16,348 nucleotides of DNA from positions 1 through 16,348 of the forward strand of contig JBIIUJ010000047.1 of NCBI GenBank assembly GCA_044340025.1. Direction: 5' to 3'. The notes beneath the pieces were generated by a model. That model was not told the DNA's origin. It worked only from the letters and a program-made list of their open reading frames with translations, and searched no databases. The DNA is from JBIIUJ01 sp044340025. GTDB lineage: Bacteria > Pseudomonadota > Alphaproteobacteria > Caulobacterales > Aquidulcibacteraceae. The translations under genes were made by a program, and so were the position numbers. Shown here in pieces: positions 1-6,598 of the stretch (the first letter of the stretch is position 1; the number at the start of each line of letters is the position of its first letter).

Positions 1-21
1 GGCGACGGCCGCTGTTTTTTT
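1..21 (+). terminator. possible right half of a truncated intrinsic terminator
   Basis: The window opens with a GC-rich stretch (GGCGACGGCCGCTG) followed at once by seven T residues (15-21). This is how the 3' arm and U-tract of a rho-independent terminator look. The matching 5' arm would lie outside the window, so the hairpin cannot be confirmed. If real, it would end the transcript of the gene to the left. The rest of 22-120 shows no gene and no clear promoter. Confidence 0.3.
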
Positions 22-120
22 GTGGGATGGCGGCGCCGGAATTGCAGCGGTGACACAGCCGGGCTAGGCGGAAGCTGAACTGCCCCGGGGCGGCCTCGCA
101 CAAATCAGGAACGGCGCTTC

Positions 121-1395
121 ATGAGACTAGGTGACATAAAGGCCCTAGCGCGACAGGTGTTGCCCCCCGCTGTCCGTCTTCGCTATCTGGATATCAAGCA
201 ACGCATCGCTCCTGTTTCGACGCTTCCCAGTATTCCGGCGTTCAAGCTCAGGCCAGACGAGTCACCGCGCCGCAGGGTGACCCTTTTCATTAACAGCATT
301 CGGCGCTCTTCAGCCTTTGGCGGAGTGCTCACTGGGCTGGAGTTCTTTTGCGCGCTTGCCGCCGAACTTAGACGGCAGGGAGAGTGCGATGTCCGCGTCG
401 TGCTGACCAGGGACGCAGATGTGGGCGACACCTTGGCGTTGGGCTCAGCCTGCCGAAGGCGGGGCGTGCCACTTGACGCCGTCGAGATCGTGTCTGCAAG
501 AACGGCGCAAGCCCTGGATGTTCGAGGCGATGATTTCTTTGTCGCCTTCGACTCCATACTGGTTCTTTCTGTTCACGATCTTCTGGCACAGCAGAGAGAG
601 TTTTACGGCGTAAAGGGTCGTCGATTAGTCTACATTATGCAGGACTATGAGCCCGGTTTCCACGCCTTCTCGGTGGCGCATGCTTTGTCTGCAGAGGCCT
701 ACAGCTTGGGCGACGATATTTTCGGGGTGGTCAACACAAGTCTCCTGAAGGACTATTTCGAGGTTCGCGGCCATCGGTTTCGACGGACGGATTGCTTCGA
801 ACCCCGAATGAACCCTGACCTGGCGGCGCTGGCGCGCTTGCCGCGCGGACGCACGCGCAAGCACAGGATCCTCGTCTATGGGAGGCCGTGGATTCAACGC
901 AATTGCTGGCCTGCGCTGATCGAAGGCCTTCGCCTGTGGGCGCGGGATTATCCCAACTGCCGTGATTGGACGGTGGTCTCTGCGGGCGACGCCCATTTGC
1001 CGATGCAGCTGGCCCCCGGGGTCAAAATGACATCCGTCGGCAAATTGACGCTCGCGGACTACGGCGCGCTGATGTTGGAATCGGCGGTGGGTGTCTCGCT
1101 CATGGCGTCGCCGCACCCGAGCTATCCACCGCTCGAGATGGCGCACTTTGGCATGCTGACGATCACAAACCGGTTCGCAAACAAGGATTGGGCGCAAGTC
1201 CACGATAACATTCTGCCGATCGACAGCGTCCGGCCTCAAGCAATCTCTGCGGCGTTGAGCGCCGCCTGCGCCCAATTCGAGGCCGATCCTGCGCAAGGCG
1301 ATCGCGGACAAAGCGGAATGCCGGACTATCTTTCAGACTCAGACGAGTTTGCTTTCGTCGATGATTTGGCCGCCGCGCTGCTGACGTCGACTTAG
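121..1395 (+). CDS. WsaF/GT4-like glycosyltransferase (rhamnan-synthesis type)
   Basis: This 424-residue protein resembles the WsaF-type GT4 rhamnosyltransferases that transfer sugar from a nucleotide donor onto surface glycans. The N-terminal half has a Rossmann-like beginning (RRVTLFINSI near 51-60, then a Gly-rich GGVLTG near 67-72). It ends in the motif YIMQDYEPGF (171-180), which is typical of this family. The C-terminal half has the GT-B donor lobe, with GRPWIQRN (254-261) and the acidic donor-site region SLMASPHPSYPPLEMA (326-341). There is no signal peptide or membrane segment, so it should be cytoplasmic. The ATG at 121 follows AGGAA with 9 nt spacing. Codon use is less GC-biased than in all the genes to the right, as expected for a polysaccharide locus acquired or evolving separately. 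Sugar specificity cannot be read from sequence. The family call is fairly secure; 'rhamnosyl' is only by analogy. It converges on the methyltransferase gene 10 bp away. Confidence 0.8.
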   Translation: MRLGDIKALARQVLPPAVRLRYLDIKQRIAPVSTLPSIPAFKLRPDESPRRRVTLFINSIRRSSAFGGVLTGLEFFCALAAELRRQGECDVRVVLTRDADVGDTLALGSACRRRGVPLDAVEIVSARTAQALDVRGDDFFVAFDSILVLSVHDLLAQQREFYGVKGRRLVYIMQDYEPGFHAFSVAHALSAEAYSLGDDIFGVVNTSLLKDYFEVRGHRFRRTDCFEPRMNPDLAALARLPRGRTRKHRILVYGRPWIQRNCWPALIEGLRLWARDYPNCRDWTVVSAGDAHLPMQLAPGVKMTSVGKLTLADYGALMLESAVGVSLMASPHPSYPPLEMAHFGMLTITNRFANKDWAQVHDNILPIDSVRPQAISAALSAACAQFEADPAQGDRGQSGMPDYLSDSDEFAFVDDLAAALLTST

Positions 1396-1405
1396 CGTCC
1401 AGCCC

Positions 1406-2731
1406 CTACTCTGTCTTTTGCAGCACGCACAGGAAAAACCCATCCGTTCCCGTCTCGCGGGGGGTGAGTTGGAGGCCCGGGCCAGCCCGCCAGGCGTGAT
1501 GGGGCAGATGAGCCAGACCCGCCCGGGCGGCTTCGTCTACGATGGGCAAGGGGGCAAAACCTGTCGTGCGTTCAAGGAAGGCGGCGATCGCGTCCTCGTT
1601 CTCCTGCGGCAGCACTGAACAGGTGACATAGACCAGCCGTCCGCCCGGCTTCACCAGCGGCGCGGCGAGATCCAGCGCCTGCTGCTGCTCGATCAGACGT
1701 TTGGCGAGCGCGCCTTCGCGCAGGCGCCATTTCGAATCCGGCGCCCGTCGCCAGGTGCCCGATCCGGTGCAGGGCGCATCCACCAGAACGAGGTCCAGCC
1801 GGCCGGCGAGATCGGCGAGCACGTCGCGGTCGCGGCGGGGCACGCGCACCTGTGCATTGCGCACGCCAGCCCGCTCCAGCCGCTCGGGCGTGTTGGCGAG
1901 CCGGCGGCTATCCACGTCATAGGCGTAGATCTGGCCGCGATTGGCCATGCGCGCGGCCAGCGCCAGCGTCTTGCCGCCGCCGCCGGCGCAGACGTCGCCC
2001 ACCTGCCAGCCAGGCTCGGCCGCAGCGATCAGCGCGGCGATCTGGCTGCCCTCGTCCTGCACTTCAAACCAGCCCTTGGCGAAGGCCGGCTCTTTCGCCC
2101 ACGGAAAGGTCCGCCCCTGGGCCCAGGCGATGCGCACGCCATCGGCGGAAAAAGGCGTCTCAGCGAGCGGCGCAGCGCCATCGGGCCGTGGCCGGAGCTG
2201 AGTGGAGCCGGCAAGCGCCTCCATCACCGCCGCGCGGTCGCTTTTCAGCCGGTTGGCCCGCAGATCGAGCGGCGCTGGCGCGGCAAGCGCCGCCCCCTCG
2301 GCGGCGCGGTCCTGCCCGAAGACCCGGGCGAGCCCGGCGTCCAGCCATTCCGGATAGTCGCCGCACACCCACGCGGGCGCGTCCTGGAGCCCAGCCCCGG
2401 CAAGCGCGGCGCGTTCCGCCTCGGTCGGGGGCGAATAGGCGTGGCGTTCCTCATAGGCGTCCTGCTCGATCGCCTCCGGCGTGCGCCCGAACCCCCAGCG
2501 CACCGCGCCCAGAACCCAGGCGCGCGGCAGATCGGCGTCGAGCCGCCAGGCCGACGACGCCCGCCACCGCAAGGCCCCAAAGACGAGATCGCCGATCTCG
2601 GCGCGATCCTTCGCCCCGGCGAAGCGGTGAGAAAGGCCCCAATCGCGCAGCGCGTCTGCGGCCGGTCGCTTGCGCGCCTCCATGTCTGTCAGAATGTCGA
2701 TGGCCGCCTGGGCCCGTGCGCCGGGTCTCAT
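1406..2731 (-). CDS. rsmB: 16S rRNA (cytosine-C5) methyltransferase, RsmB/Sun family
   Basis: This SAM-dependent enzyme of the NOL1/NOP2/Sun family is predicted to methylate a cytosine in rRNA. With the start used here it has 441 residues. The N-terminal region (about 1-65, ARAQAAIDIL... DRAEIGDLVFGALRW) is helical and NusB-like, as in RsmB. The C-terminal two thirds carry the methyltransferase motifs: the SAM-binding loop VGDVCAGGGGKT (about 244-255), motif IV DAPCTGSGTWRR with Cys321, and motif VI VYVTCSVLPQEN with the catalytic Cys371. The C-terminus TDGFFLCVLQK is also typical. An open frame reaches a TTG at 2785 with another ATG at 2749. I chose the ATG at 2731 because the protein then begins at the family's first helix; no start has a good Shine-Dalgarno. 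Because this protein is more compact than E. coli RsmB, an RsmF-like or other rRNA m5C target remains possible. It is transcribed divergently from the gene at 2820. Confidence 0.88.
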   Translation of the reverse strand: MRPGARAQAAIDILTDMEARKRPAADALRDWGLSHRFAGAKDRAEIGDLVFGALRWRASSAWRLDADLPRAWVLGAVRWGFGRTPEAIEQDAYEERHAYSPPTEAERAALAGAGLQDAPAWVCGDYPEWLDAGLARVFGQDRAAEGAALAAPAPLDLRANRLKSDRAAVMEALAGSTQLRPRPDGAAPLAETPFSADGVRIAWAQGRTFPWAKEPAFAKGWFEVQDEGSQIAALIAAAEPGWQVGDVCAGGGGKTLALAARMANRGQIYAYDVDSRRLANTPERLERAGVRNAQVRVPRRDRDVLADLAGRLDLVLVDAPCTGSGTWRRAPDSKWRLREGALAKRLIEQQQALDLAAPLVKPGGRLVYVTCSVLPQENEDAIAAFLERTTGFAPLPIVDEAARAGLAHLPHHAWRAGPGLQLTPRETGTDGFFLCVLQKTE

Positions 2732-2819
2732 GCAGGGGCAATGCCGCATGCGCGCGCCAGACGCAAAAGCCGCAATCAGCCGCAATCAGGCTTTCTTCAT
2801 CGCTAGGCGCTAAGCCGGC
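2732..2819. promoter_or_regulatory. divergent intergenic region with an 11-bp tandem repeat
   Basis: This 88-bp gap separates the divergent rsmB-like gene and the gene at 2820, so promoters for both must lie here or overlap the starts. It contains two copies of GCCGCAATCAG in tandem (2769-2779 and 2779-2789, sharing one G). No confident -35/-10 pair could be assigned on either strand. The repeat could be an operator or a replication-slippage duplication. If rsmB actually starts at the TTG at 2785, part of the repeat is coding. Confidence 0.3.
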
Positions 2820-3287
2820 GTGATGGCGACCGGCCTTCCCGCTCTCGATCCGGCGCAGCTCAGCGCCGCCAACATCAACCCCGACACGGGGCTGGCGACC
2901 GATTATCTCAATCATTTCAACGAAGCTGCGATGCTCGCCGACATGCTGCCCGCTATGCCGGAGATGGCGGAAGAGCTTCTCGCCTGGGCGCCGCGCGCCT
3001 ATGACGCCCACTTTCGCATCACCGGCTTTCGCGATGCAGAGCTGGTGATCGCGGCGTGGAAAGCATGCGACCCGCAGGTGTTGATGGCCTTTGAGGCGGC
3101 CTGCGCCGCGGTGGAGGGGCTGATGGCGCGCCTTCAGGAGGCGATCCGGTCGGCGGCGCCGCCGGAGAGCTATGCGCCGGACCTCGCCGCCGCGCTTTAT
3201 GCCGCGATCAGCCAGGCCGATGGGGTCATTCATGGCCGGCGGCCGGAGACGGCGGCGCAATCGGATATCGACGCGCTGTTCGACTGA
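2820..3287 (+). CDS. conserved-looking helical protein of unknown function
   Basis: I do not recognise this 155-residue protein. It is acidic and rich in Ala, Met and Leu, with no signal peptide, no membrane segment and no Cys-based metal motif. The sequence suggests an all-helical soluble fold: a Met-rich helix (NEAAMLADMLPAMPEMAEELLAW truncated here, about residues 33-53), then FRITGFRDAELVIAAWKA and a long Ala-rich stretch to the end, finishing in SDIDALFD. The start is GTG at 2820 or the ATG directly after it at 2823; neither has a strong Shine-Dalgarno. A long reading frame also exists on the opposite strand across this region, but it is Arg/Gly-rich and has no recognisable domain, so this strand is preferred. 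The gene converges on the small gene at 3307-3510 with 19 bp between the stops. Its role is unknown. Confidence 0.7.
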   Translation: MMATGLPALDPAQLSAANINPDTGLATDYLNHFNEAAMLADMLPAMPEMAEELLAWAPRAYDAHFRITGFRDAELVIAAWKACDPQVLMAFEAACAAVEGLMARLQEAIRSAAPPESYAPDLAAALYAAISQADGVIHGRRPETAAQSDIDALFD

Positions 3288-3306
3288 TACGAGCGGGATG
3301 CGCCGG

Positions 3307-3510
3307 TCAGACGGCCTTGTCGATCAGGACGTTCAATCGCTCGGTCAGGGCGTTTGCACGCCCCTCCAGCTCATCGAGCTGCGCTTCCGAGATGGCCTGG
3401 ATGGTTTCCACAAGCTGGGCCGAAAATTGTCGCGCATCACGGATGACTTCGCGCAATGCAAAAATCAGTTCCGCAGCTTCACCAGCCAATTCAAGCTCTT
3501 TTGAGCGCAT
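3307..3510 (-). CDS. small coiled-coil protein of unknown function
   Basis: This is a 67-residue acidic protein that is predicted to be almost entirely helical. Heptad-like spacing of Leu, Ile and Ala runs through RSKELELAGEAAELIFALRE and again through AQLDELEGRANALTERLNVL, separated by RDARQFSAQLVETIQAISE, so an antiparallel or dimeric coiled coil is likely. It has no signal peptide, membrane span, Cys or nucleotide-binding motif. The start is well supported: AAGGA lies 7 nt upstream of the ATG at 3510, one of the best ribosome binding sites in the window. I do not recognise the family. It stands alone on the minus strand with about 150 bp of non-coding DNA in front, so it probably has its own promoter. 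An overlapping plus-strand frame looks like a shadow. Confidence 0.65.
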   Translation of the reverse strand: MRSKELELAGEAAELIFALREVIRDARQFSAQLVETIQAISEAQLDELEGRANALTERLNVLIDKAV

Positions 3511-3662
3511 TGAGCTATCCTTGCTCTTTGTCTCTGTTCAGAAGACAACGCTACTTGAGCACCTAGCGCGTTCGGCCTGAATGTCGAGGGTGATGCGCAC
3601 GTCCAACGCAGATCCGCGTCAGTCGCTGGCGGAGCGCGGTTTGGCAGGCTAGTGTTCATCCC
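3511..3662. other. intergenic region between divergent small genes
   Basis: This 152-bp stretch should hold the promoter for the minus-strand 67-residue gene and the promoter for the plus-strand operon beginning at 3663. I could not assign convincing -35/-10 boxes. The start at 3663 (ATGATG) has no clear Shine-Dalgarno, which would fit leaderless or weakly initiated translation. No RNA gene or long repeat is seen. Confidence 0.3.
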
Positions 3663-3869
3663 ATGATGGAAATCGTCGATATCTTTGTGTTCGCGGCGCT
3701 GGGCCTCGTCGTGCTCGCCCTCATCGCAGGGCTGATCAACCTGATGTTTTCCGGGGAGAAGGCCCGGTCCAGATCCAACCAGCTGATGCGGTTGCGGGTG
3801 GTGGCGCAATTCATCGCCGTGATCGCCCTGATGGTCGGTTTCTGGCTTAAGTCGCGCGCGACCTCCTGA
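3663..3869 (+). CDS. twin-transmembrane HIG1-domain small protein
   Basis: This 68-residue inner-membrane protein has two hydrophobic segments: about residues 5-29 (VDIFVFAALGLVVLALIAGL) and about 48-62 (VAQFIAVIALMVGFW). They are joined by a basic loop, GEKARSRSNQLMRLRVVAQ. The loop carries the HIG1 (hypoxia-induced gene 1) signature, roughly S-x-x-L-M-R-x-R-V-x-x-Q. In mitochondria such proteins assist respiratory complexes. In alphaproteobacteria similar small twin-helix proteins often sit next to a cobalamin adenosyltransferase gene, and here such a gene lies 0.8 kb downstream. The frame starts ATGATG, so the start may be at 3663 or 3666. The next gene begins 14 bp after the stop, suggesting an operon. 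Membrane topology and the HIG1 match are clear; a role in respiration is family-based inference. Confidence 0.8.
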   Translation: MMEIVDIFVFAALGLVVLALIAGLINLMFSGEKARSRSNQLMRLRVVAQFIAVIALMVGFWLKSRATS

Positions 3870-3883
3870 CCCGGAGCGCGCCG

Positions 3884-4687
3884 ATGCCGCTGCGGGCGCT
3901 TTCCCAATCCTGCGTGTTGATCACGGGCGCGGGCGCCGGCGTGGGCGCTGCGCTTGCGGCCGCTTTCGCCGCCAGAGGCGCACGGGTGGCCTGCGCCGAT
4001 CTGGACCTTGCCGCCGCCCGCGCCGTGGCGGCCCAGGTGGGCGGGATCGGCATCGGCCTGGATGTGCGCGACCCTGCCATGTGGGCGAATGCCGTGGGCC
4101 AGACTGAAGCAGCACTTGGCCGGCTGGATGTGCTGGTCAACAACGCCGGCGTGCTGCGATCGGCCTGGGCGCTTGATCAGACAGAGGCGGACGCCCGCGC
4201 CATGCTCGAGACCAATGTGCTGGGCGCTGTGTTTGGCGTTCAGACGGTGTTGCCGGGCATGCTGGCCCAAGGCGGCGGCCGGATCGTGACCATCGGTGCC
4301 CTGGCCGCCTATGTGCCAACGAAGGGACAGGCGCTTTATGCCGCCTCCCAGCATGCGTTGCGGGCCTGGCACCTGGGCGTAGCCGCCGAGTATGCCGACC
4401 GCCCCATCCGGTGCACGCTGGTTTCGGCGGGGGCGGTGGAGACCGGGATGCTGCGCGCCGAGCGGGGGGTGGAAGCCGCAGCCTCAGCCTTTGCAGCTCA
4501 GGCCGTCAGCGCGCGCGAAGTGGCCGCCGCCACGCTTTGGGCGCTGAGCCGCGGACAGGAGGAAATCTGCGTGCCAGCGCGCGGGGCGTGGCGGGCCAGG
4601 ATCGCCGGCCTCTTCCCCAAGCGCGGGCGTGGGCTCATAGACAAGGCGTTCGCCGCCGGCCGCGCCCGGCTCGCTCAGGAGCGCTGA
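3884..4687 (+). CDS. SDR-fold protein lacking the catalytic Ser and Lys
   Basis: This 267-residue protein has the short-chain dehydrogenase/reductase fold. The dinucleotide-binding loop TGAGAGVG is at 14-21, acidic residues after the second strand (ADLDLA, 38-43) favour NAD over NADP, and NNAG is at 86-89. Asn111 of the catalytic tetrad (ETNVLG) is present. The active site is abnormal. In YAASQ the Tyr is at 152, but the usual Lys four residues later is Gln156, and the usual Ser 13 residues before the Tyr is Ala139 (TIGAL instead of ISS). The PG motif before the last loop is also altered (VSAGAVETG). It may bind a cofactor without classical SDR catalysis, or use different chemistry. The C-terminus is extended and basic. 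GGAG lies 7 nt before the ATG. It sits between the HIG1 gene and the adenosyltransferase gene (7 bp gap), so all three are probably cotranscribed. Its substrate is unknown. Confidence 0.88.
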   Translation: MPLRALSQSCVLITGAGAGVGAALAAAFAARGARVACADLDLAAARAVAAQVGGIGIGLDVRDPAMWANAVGQTEAALGRLDVLVNNAGVLRSAWALDQTEADARAMLETNVLGAVFGVQTVLPGMLAQGGGRIVTIGALAAYVPTKGQALYAASQHALRAWHLGVAAEYADRPIRCTLVSAGAVETGMLRAERGVEAAASAFAAQAVSAREVAAATLWALSRGQEEICVPARGAWRARIAGLFPKRGRGLIDKAFAAGRARLAQER

Positions 4688-4694
4688 ACACGCC

Positions 4695-5273
4695 ATGGTC
4701 ACCCTCAACAAGATCTACACCCGCACCGGAGATCGCGGCCGCACCCGGCTCGCCACCGGCGAGGAGGTGCCCAAGTGGGACCTGCGGGTGGAAGCCTATG
4801 GCGCGGTGGACGAGTGCAATTCCGCCATCGGCATCGCGCGTCTCGCAACCGGCGGGGATGCTGTCCTCGATCACATCCTCGGCCGGATCCAGAATGATCT
4901 GTTTGATCTGGGCGCCGACCTCGCCACCCCGGAGCGCGGCGAACCTCTGGGCTGGGAGGCGCTGCGCATCACGGCGGCCCAGGTGGTGCGCCTGGAGGTG
5001 GAGATCGACCTGATGAACGAGGCGATCCCGCCGCTGGACAGTTTCATCCTGCCTGGCGGTTCGGCCTGCGCCGCTCATCTGCATCTGGCCCGCACCATTG
5101 CGCGCCGGGCCGAGCGACTGATCGCGCACTTGAAAGAGACAGACGGCGAGATCGTGTCCGATCCCGCGCTTCAGTTCGCCAACCGGCTGTCCGACCTGCT
5201 GTTCGTGGCGGCGCGCCGGGCCAACGACAATGGCGCAACCGACGTGAAGTGGGTTCCCGGCGCCAATCGCTAG
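4695..5273 (+). CDS. PduO-type cob(I)alamin adenosyltransferase
   Basis: This 192-residue enzyme transfers the 5'-deoxyadenosyl group of ATP to cob(I)alamin, making adenosylcobalamin. Family motifs are intact: the N-terminal ATP loop TRTGDRGRTRLATG (9-22), EAYGAVDECNSAIG (33-46), LFDLGADLATP (69-79), LDSFILPGG (114-122), the ATP/cobalamin helix ARTIARRAER (132-141) and FANRLSDLLFVAARRAN (161-177). Length and the five-helix pattern match the trimeric PduO/MMAB class rather than the CobA class. AGGAG lies in the end of the preceding gene, 13 nt before the ATG. Its product is the cofactor of methylmalonyl-CoA mutase, encoded by mutAB about 5.6 kb downstream, so a supply role for that enzyme is likely. 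PduO/MmaB/CobO naming differs between annotators, so no symbol is given. Confidence 0.95.
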   Translation: MVTLNKIYTRTGDRGRTRLATGEEVPKWDLRVEAYGAVDECNSAIGIARLATGGDAVLDHILGRIQNDLFDLGADLATPERGEPLGWEALRITAAQVVRLEVEIDLMNEAIPPLDSFILPGGSACAAHLHLARTIARRAERLIAHLKETDGEIVSDPALQFANRLSDLLFVAARRANDNGATDVKWVPGANR

Positions 5274-5278
5274 GCCAT

Positions 5279-5294
5279 GGCGCCGGCGGGCGCC
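5279..5294 (+). other. short GC hairpin between adenosyltransferase and argJ
   Basis: GGCGCC-GGCG-GGCGCC can form a 6-bp stem with a 4-nt loop in the 42-bp gap before argJ. It is followed by only two T residues, so it is not a good intrinsic terminator. It could attenuate transcription or protect an mRNA end. In such GC-rich DNA chance occurrence is quite possible. Confidence 0.25.
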
Positions 5295-5315
5295 TTGCTG
5301 TAGGCGGGCTGCGCC

Positions 5316-6548
5316 ATGAAAGACCTGCCTGTCTCCCCGCTCGCGCCTGCCGCCTTTCCCGCAATCGAGCCCATCGCCGGGGTTCGTTTCGCGATTGGGC
5401 GCGCCGGCTTCTACAAGCACGAGCGCCCGGAAATCCTGCTGGCGCGGCTGGAGGCAGGCACGACCGCCGCCGGGGTCTTCACCCGCTCCAGCACGCGCGC
5501 CGCCCCGGTGGCCTGGTGCCGGCAGGCGCTGGCGCAATCGGGCGGAGCGGTCCGCGCCATCGTCGTGAACGCCGGCAACGCCAATGCCTTCACCGGGGCC
5601 GCGGGCGACGCCGCCGTGCACGCGACAGCCGCCGCCGCCGCCGCCCTTCAGGGCTGCGCGCCTGAAGCGGTGCTGATCGCCTCCACCGGCGTGATCGGCC
5701 AGCCCTTTGCCCCGGAAAAGCTCACCGGGCCGCTTGCCCGCCTCGCAGATGCGCCCCCGGCGGGCTTTGAAGAGGCCGCTGGCGCCATCATGACCACAGA
5801 CACCTACCCCAAGGGCGCACAGGCGCGCGCGATGATCGGCGACACGCCGATCCGCATCGCCGGCTTCGCCAAGGGATCAGGCATGATCGCGCCGAACATG
5901 GCCACGATGCTGGCCTTCGTGTTCACAGACGCCGCCGTCGCGCCCGACCTCCTGCAGACGCTGCTGGGCGAGCTTGCCGAGGAGACGTTCAACGCCATCA
6001 CGGTCGACAGCGACGAATCCACCAACGACACCCTCATCCTTGCAGCCACTGGCGCGGCGGGCCACGCCCCGCTGACCGCCGACAGCCCGGAGCGTTTTGC
6101 GTTCCGCACCGCCCTTGGCGCGGTGTTGATGGATCTGGCGTTGCAGGTGGTGAAGGACGGCGAAGGCGCCCAGAAGCTGATCCAGGTGACCGTCACGGGC
6201 GCCGAGAGCCCCGCTTCCGCCCGGACAATCGCGCGCTCCATCGCCAACTCCCCGCTCGTGAAGACCGCCATCGCCGGCGAAGACGCCAATTGGGGGCGGG
6301 TGGTGATGGCGGTGGGCAAGGCGCGCGAGCCGATCGCGCTCGACAGGCTCTCGGTCATGTTCTGCGGGGTGGAGACCGCGCGCGCCGGCGGAGCGGTCGC
6401 TTATGATGAAGCGCTGGTCGACGCCCGCATGAAGGGGCGCTCCATCGAGATTGCGGTGGATGTCGGCGTGGGCGCCGCCCGCGCCACCGTCTGGACCTGC
6501 GATCTCACGCACGGCTACATCGCCATCAATGGCGATTACCGCTCATGA
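5316..6548 (+). CDS. argJ: bifunctional ornithine acetyltransferase / N-acetylglutamate synthase
   Basis: ArgJ moves the acetyl group from N-acetylornithine to glutamate in the cyclic arginine pathway, and in many organisms also makes N-acetylglutamate from acetyl-CoA. The 410-residue length is normal. The precursor cleaves itself inside KGSGMIAPNMATML (186-199); cleavage is expected between Ala196 and Thr197, which makes Thr197 the nucleophile of the beta chain. Other family signatures are TAAGVFTRS (about 50-58), VVNAGNANAFTG (about 85-96), STGVIGQP, MTTDTYPKG, and DSDESTNDT in the beta chain. It ends with the conserved THGYIAINGDYRS. The Shine-Dalgarno is weak (GGCGGG). It lies 42 bp after the adenosyltransferase gene, and its stop overlaps the start of a tiny reading frame leading to mutT. 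This is a housekeeping gene and the call is secure. Confidence 0.97.
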   Translation: MKDLPVSPLAPAAFPAIEPIAGVRFAIGRAGFYKHERPEILLARLEAGTTAAGVFTRSSTRAAPVAWCRQALAQSGGAVRAIVVNAGNANAFTGAAGDAAVHATAAAAAALQGCAPEAVLIASTGVIGQPFAPEKLTGPLARLADAPPAGFEEAAGAIMTTDTYPKGAQARAMIGDTPIRIAGFAKGSGMIAPNMATMLAFVFTDAAVAPDLLQTLLGELAEETFNAITVDSDESTNDTLILAATGAAGHAPLTADSPERFAFRTALGAVLMDLALQVVKDGEGAQKLIQVTVTGAESPASARTIARSIANSPLVKTAIAGEDANWGRVVMAVGKAREPIALDRLSVMFCGVETARAGGAVAYDEALVDARMKGRSIEIAVDVGVGAARATVWTCDLTHGYIAINGDYRS

Positions 6549-6595
6549 TGAAGCCGGTCGCGCCAATTGCGCGTGTCCGCACAGCCGGATGTTAA
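6545..6595 (+). other. possible 16-codon bridging ORF between argJ and mutT
   Basis: An ATG at 6545 overlaps the argJ stop (ATGA). It opens a frame encoding MMKPVAPIARVRTAGC and stops with TAA at 6593-6595, three bases before the GTG of mutT. It could let ribosomes continue from argJ to mutT. A frame this short can arise by chance and I see no independent sign that the peptide matters. Confidence 0.2.
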
Positions 6596-6598
6596 GAC

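Noticed and set aside
1852..2823. 323-codon plus-strand Arg/Pro-rich frame opposite rsmB
   Set aside because: RsmB motifs on the minus strand are unambiguous, and the Arg/Pro-rich sequence is typical of antisense GC-rich DNA.
2451..3260. 269-codon minus-strand frame opposite the 155-residue gene
   Set aside because: It overlaps the rsmB coding region in another frame and is Arg-rich without any recognisable domain.
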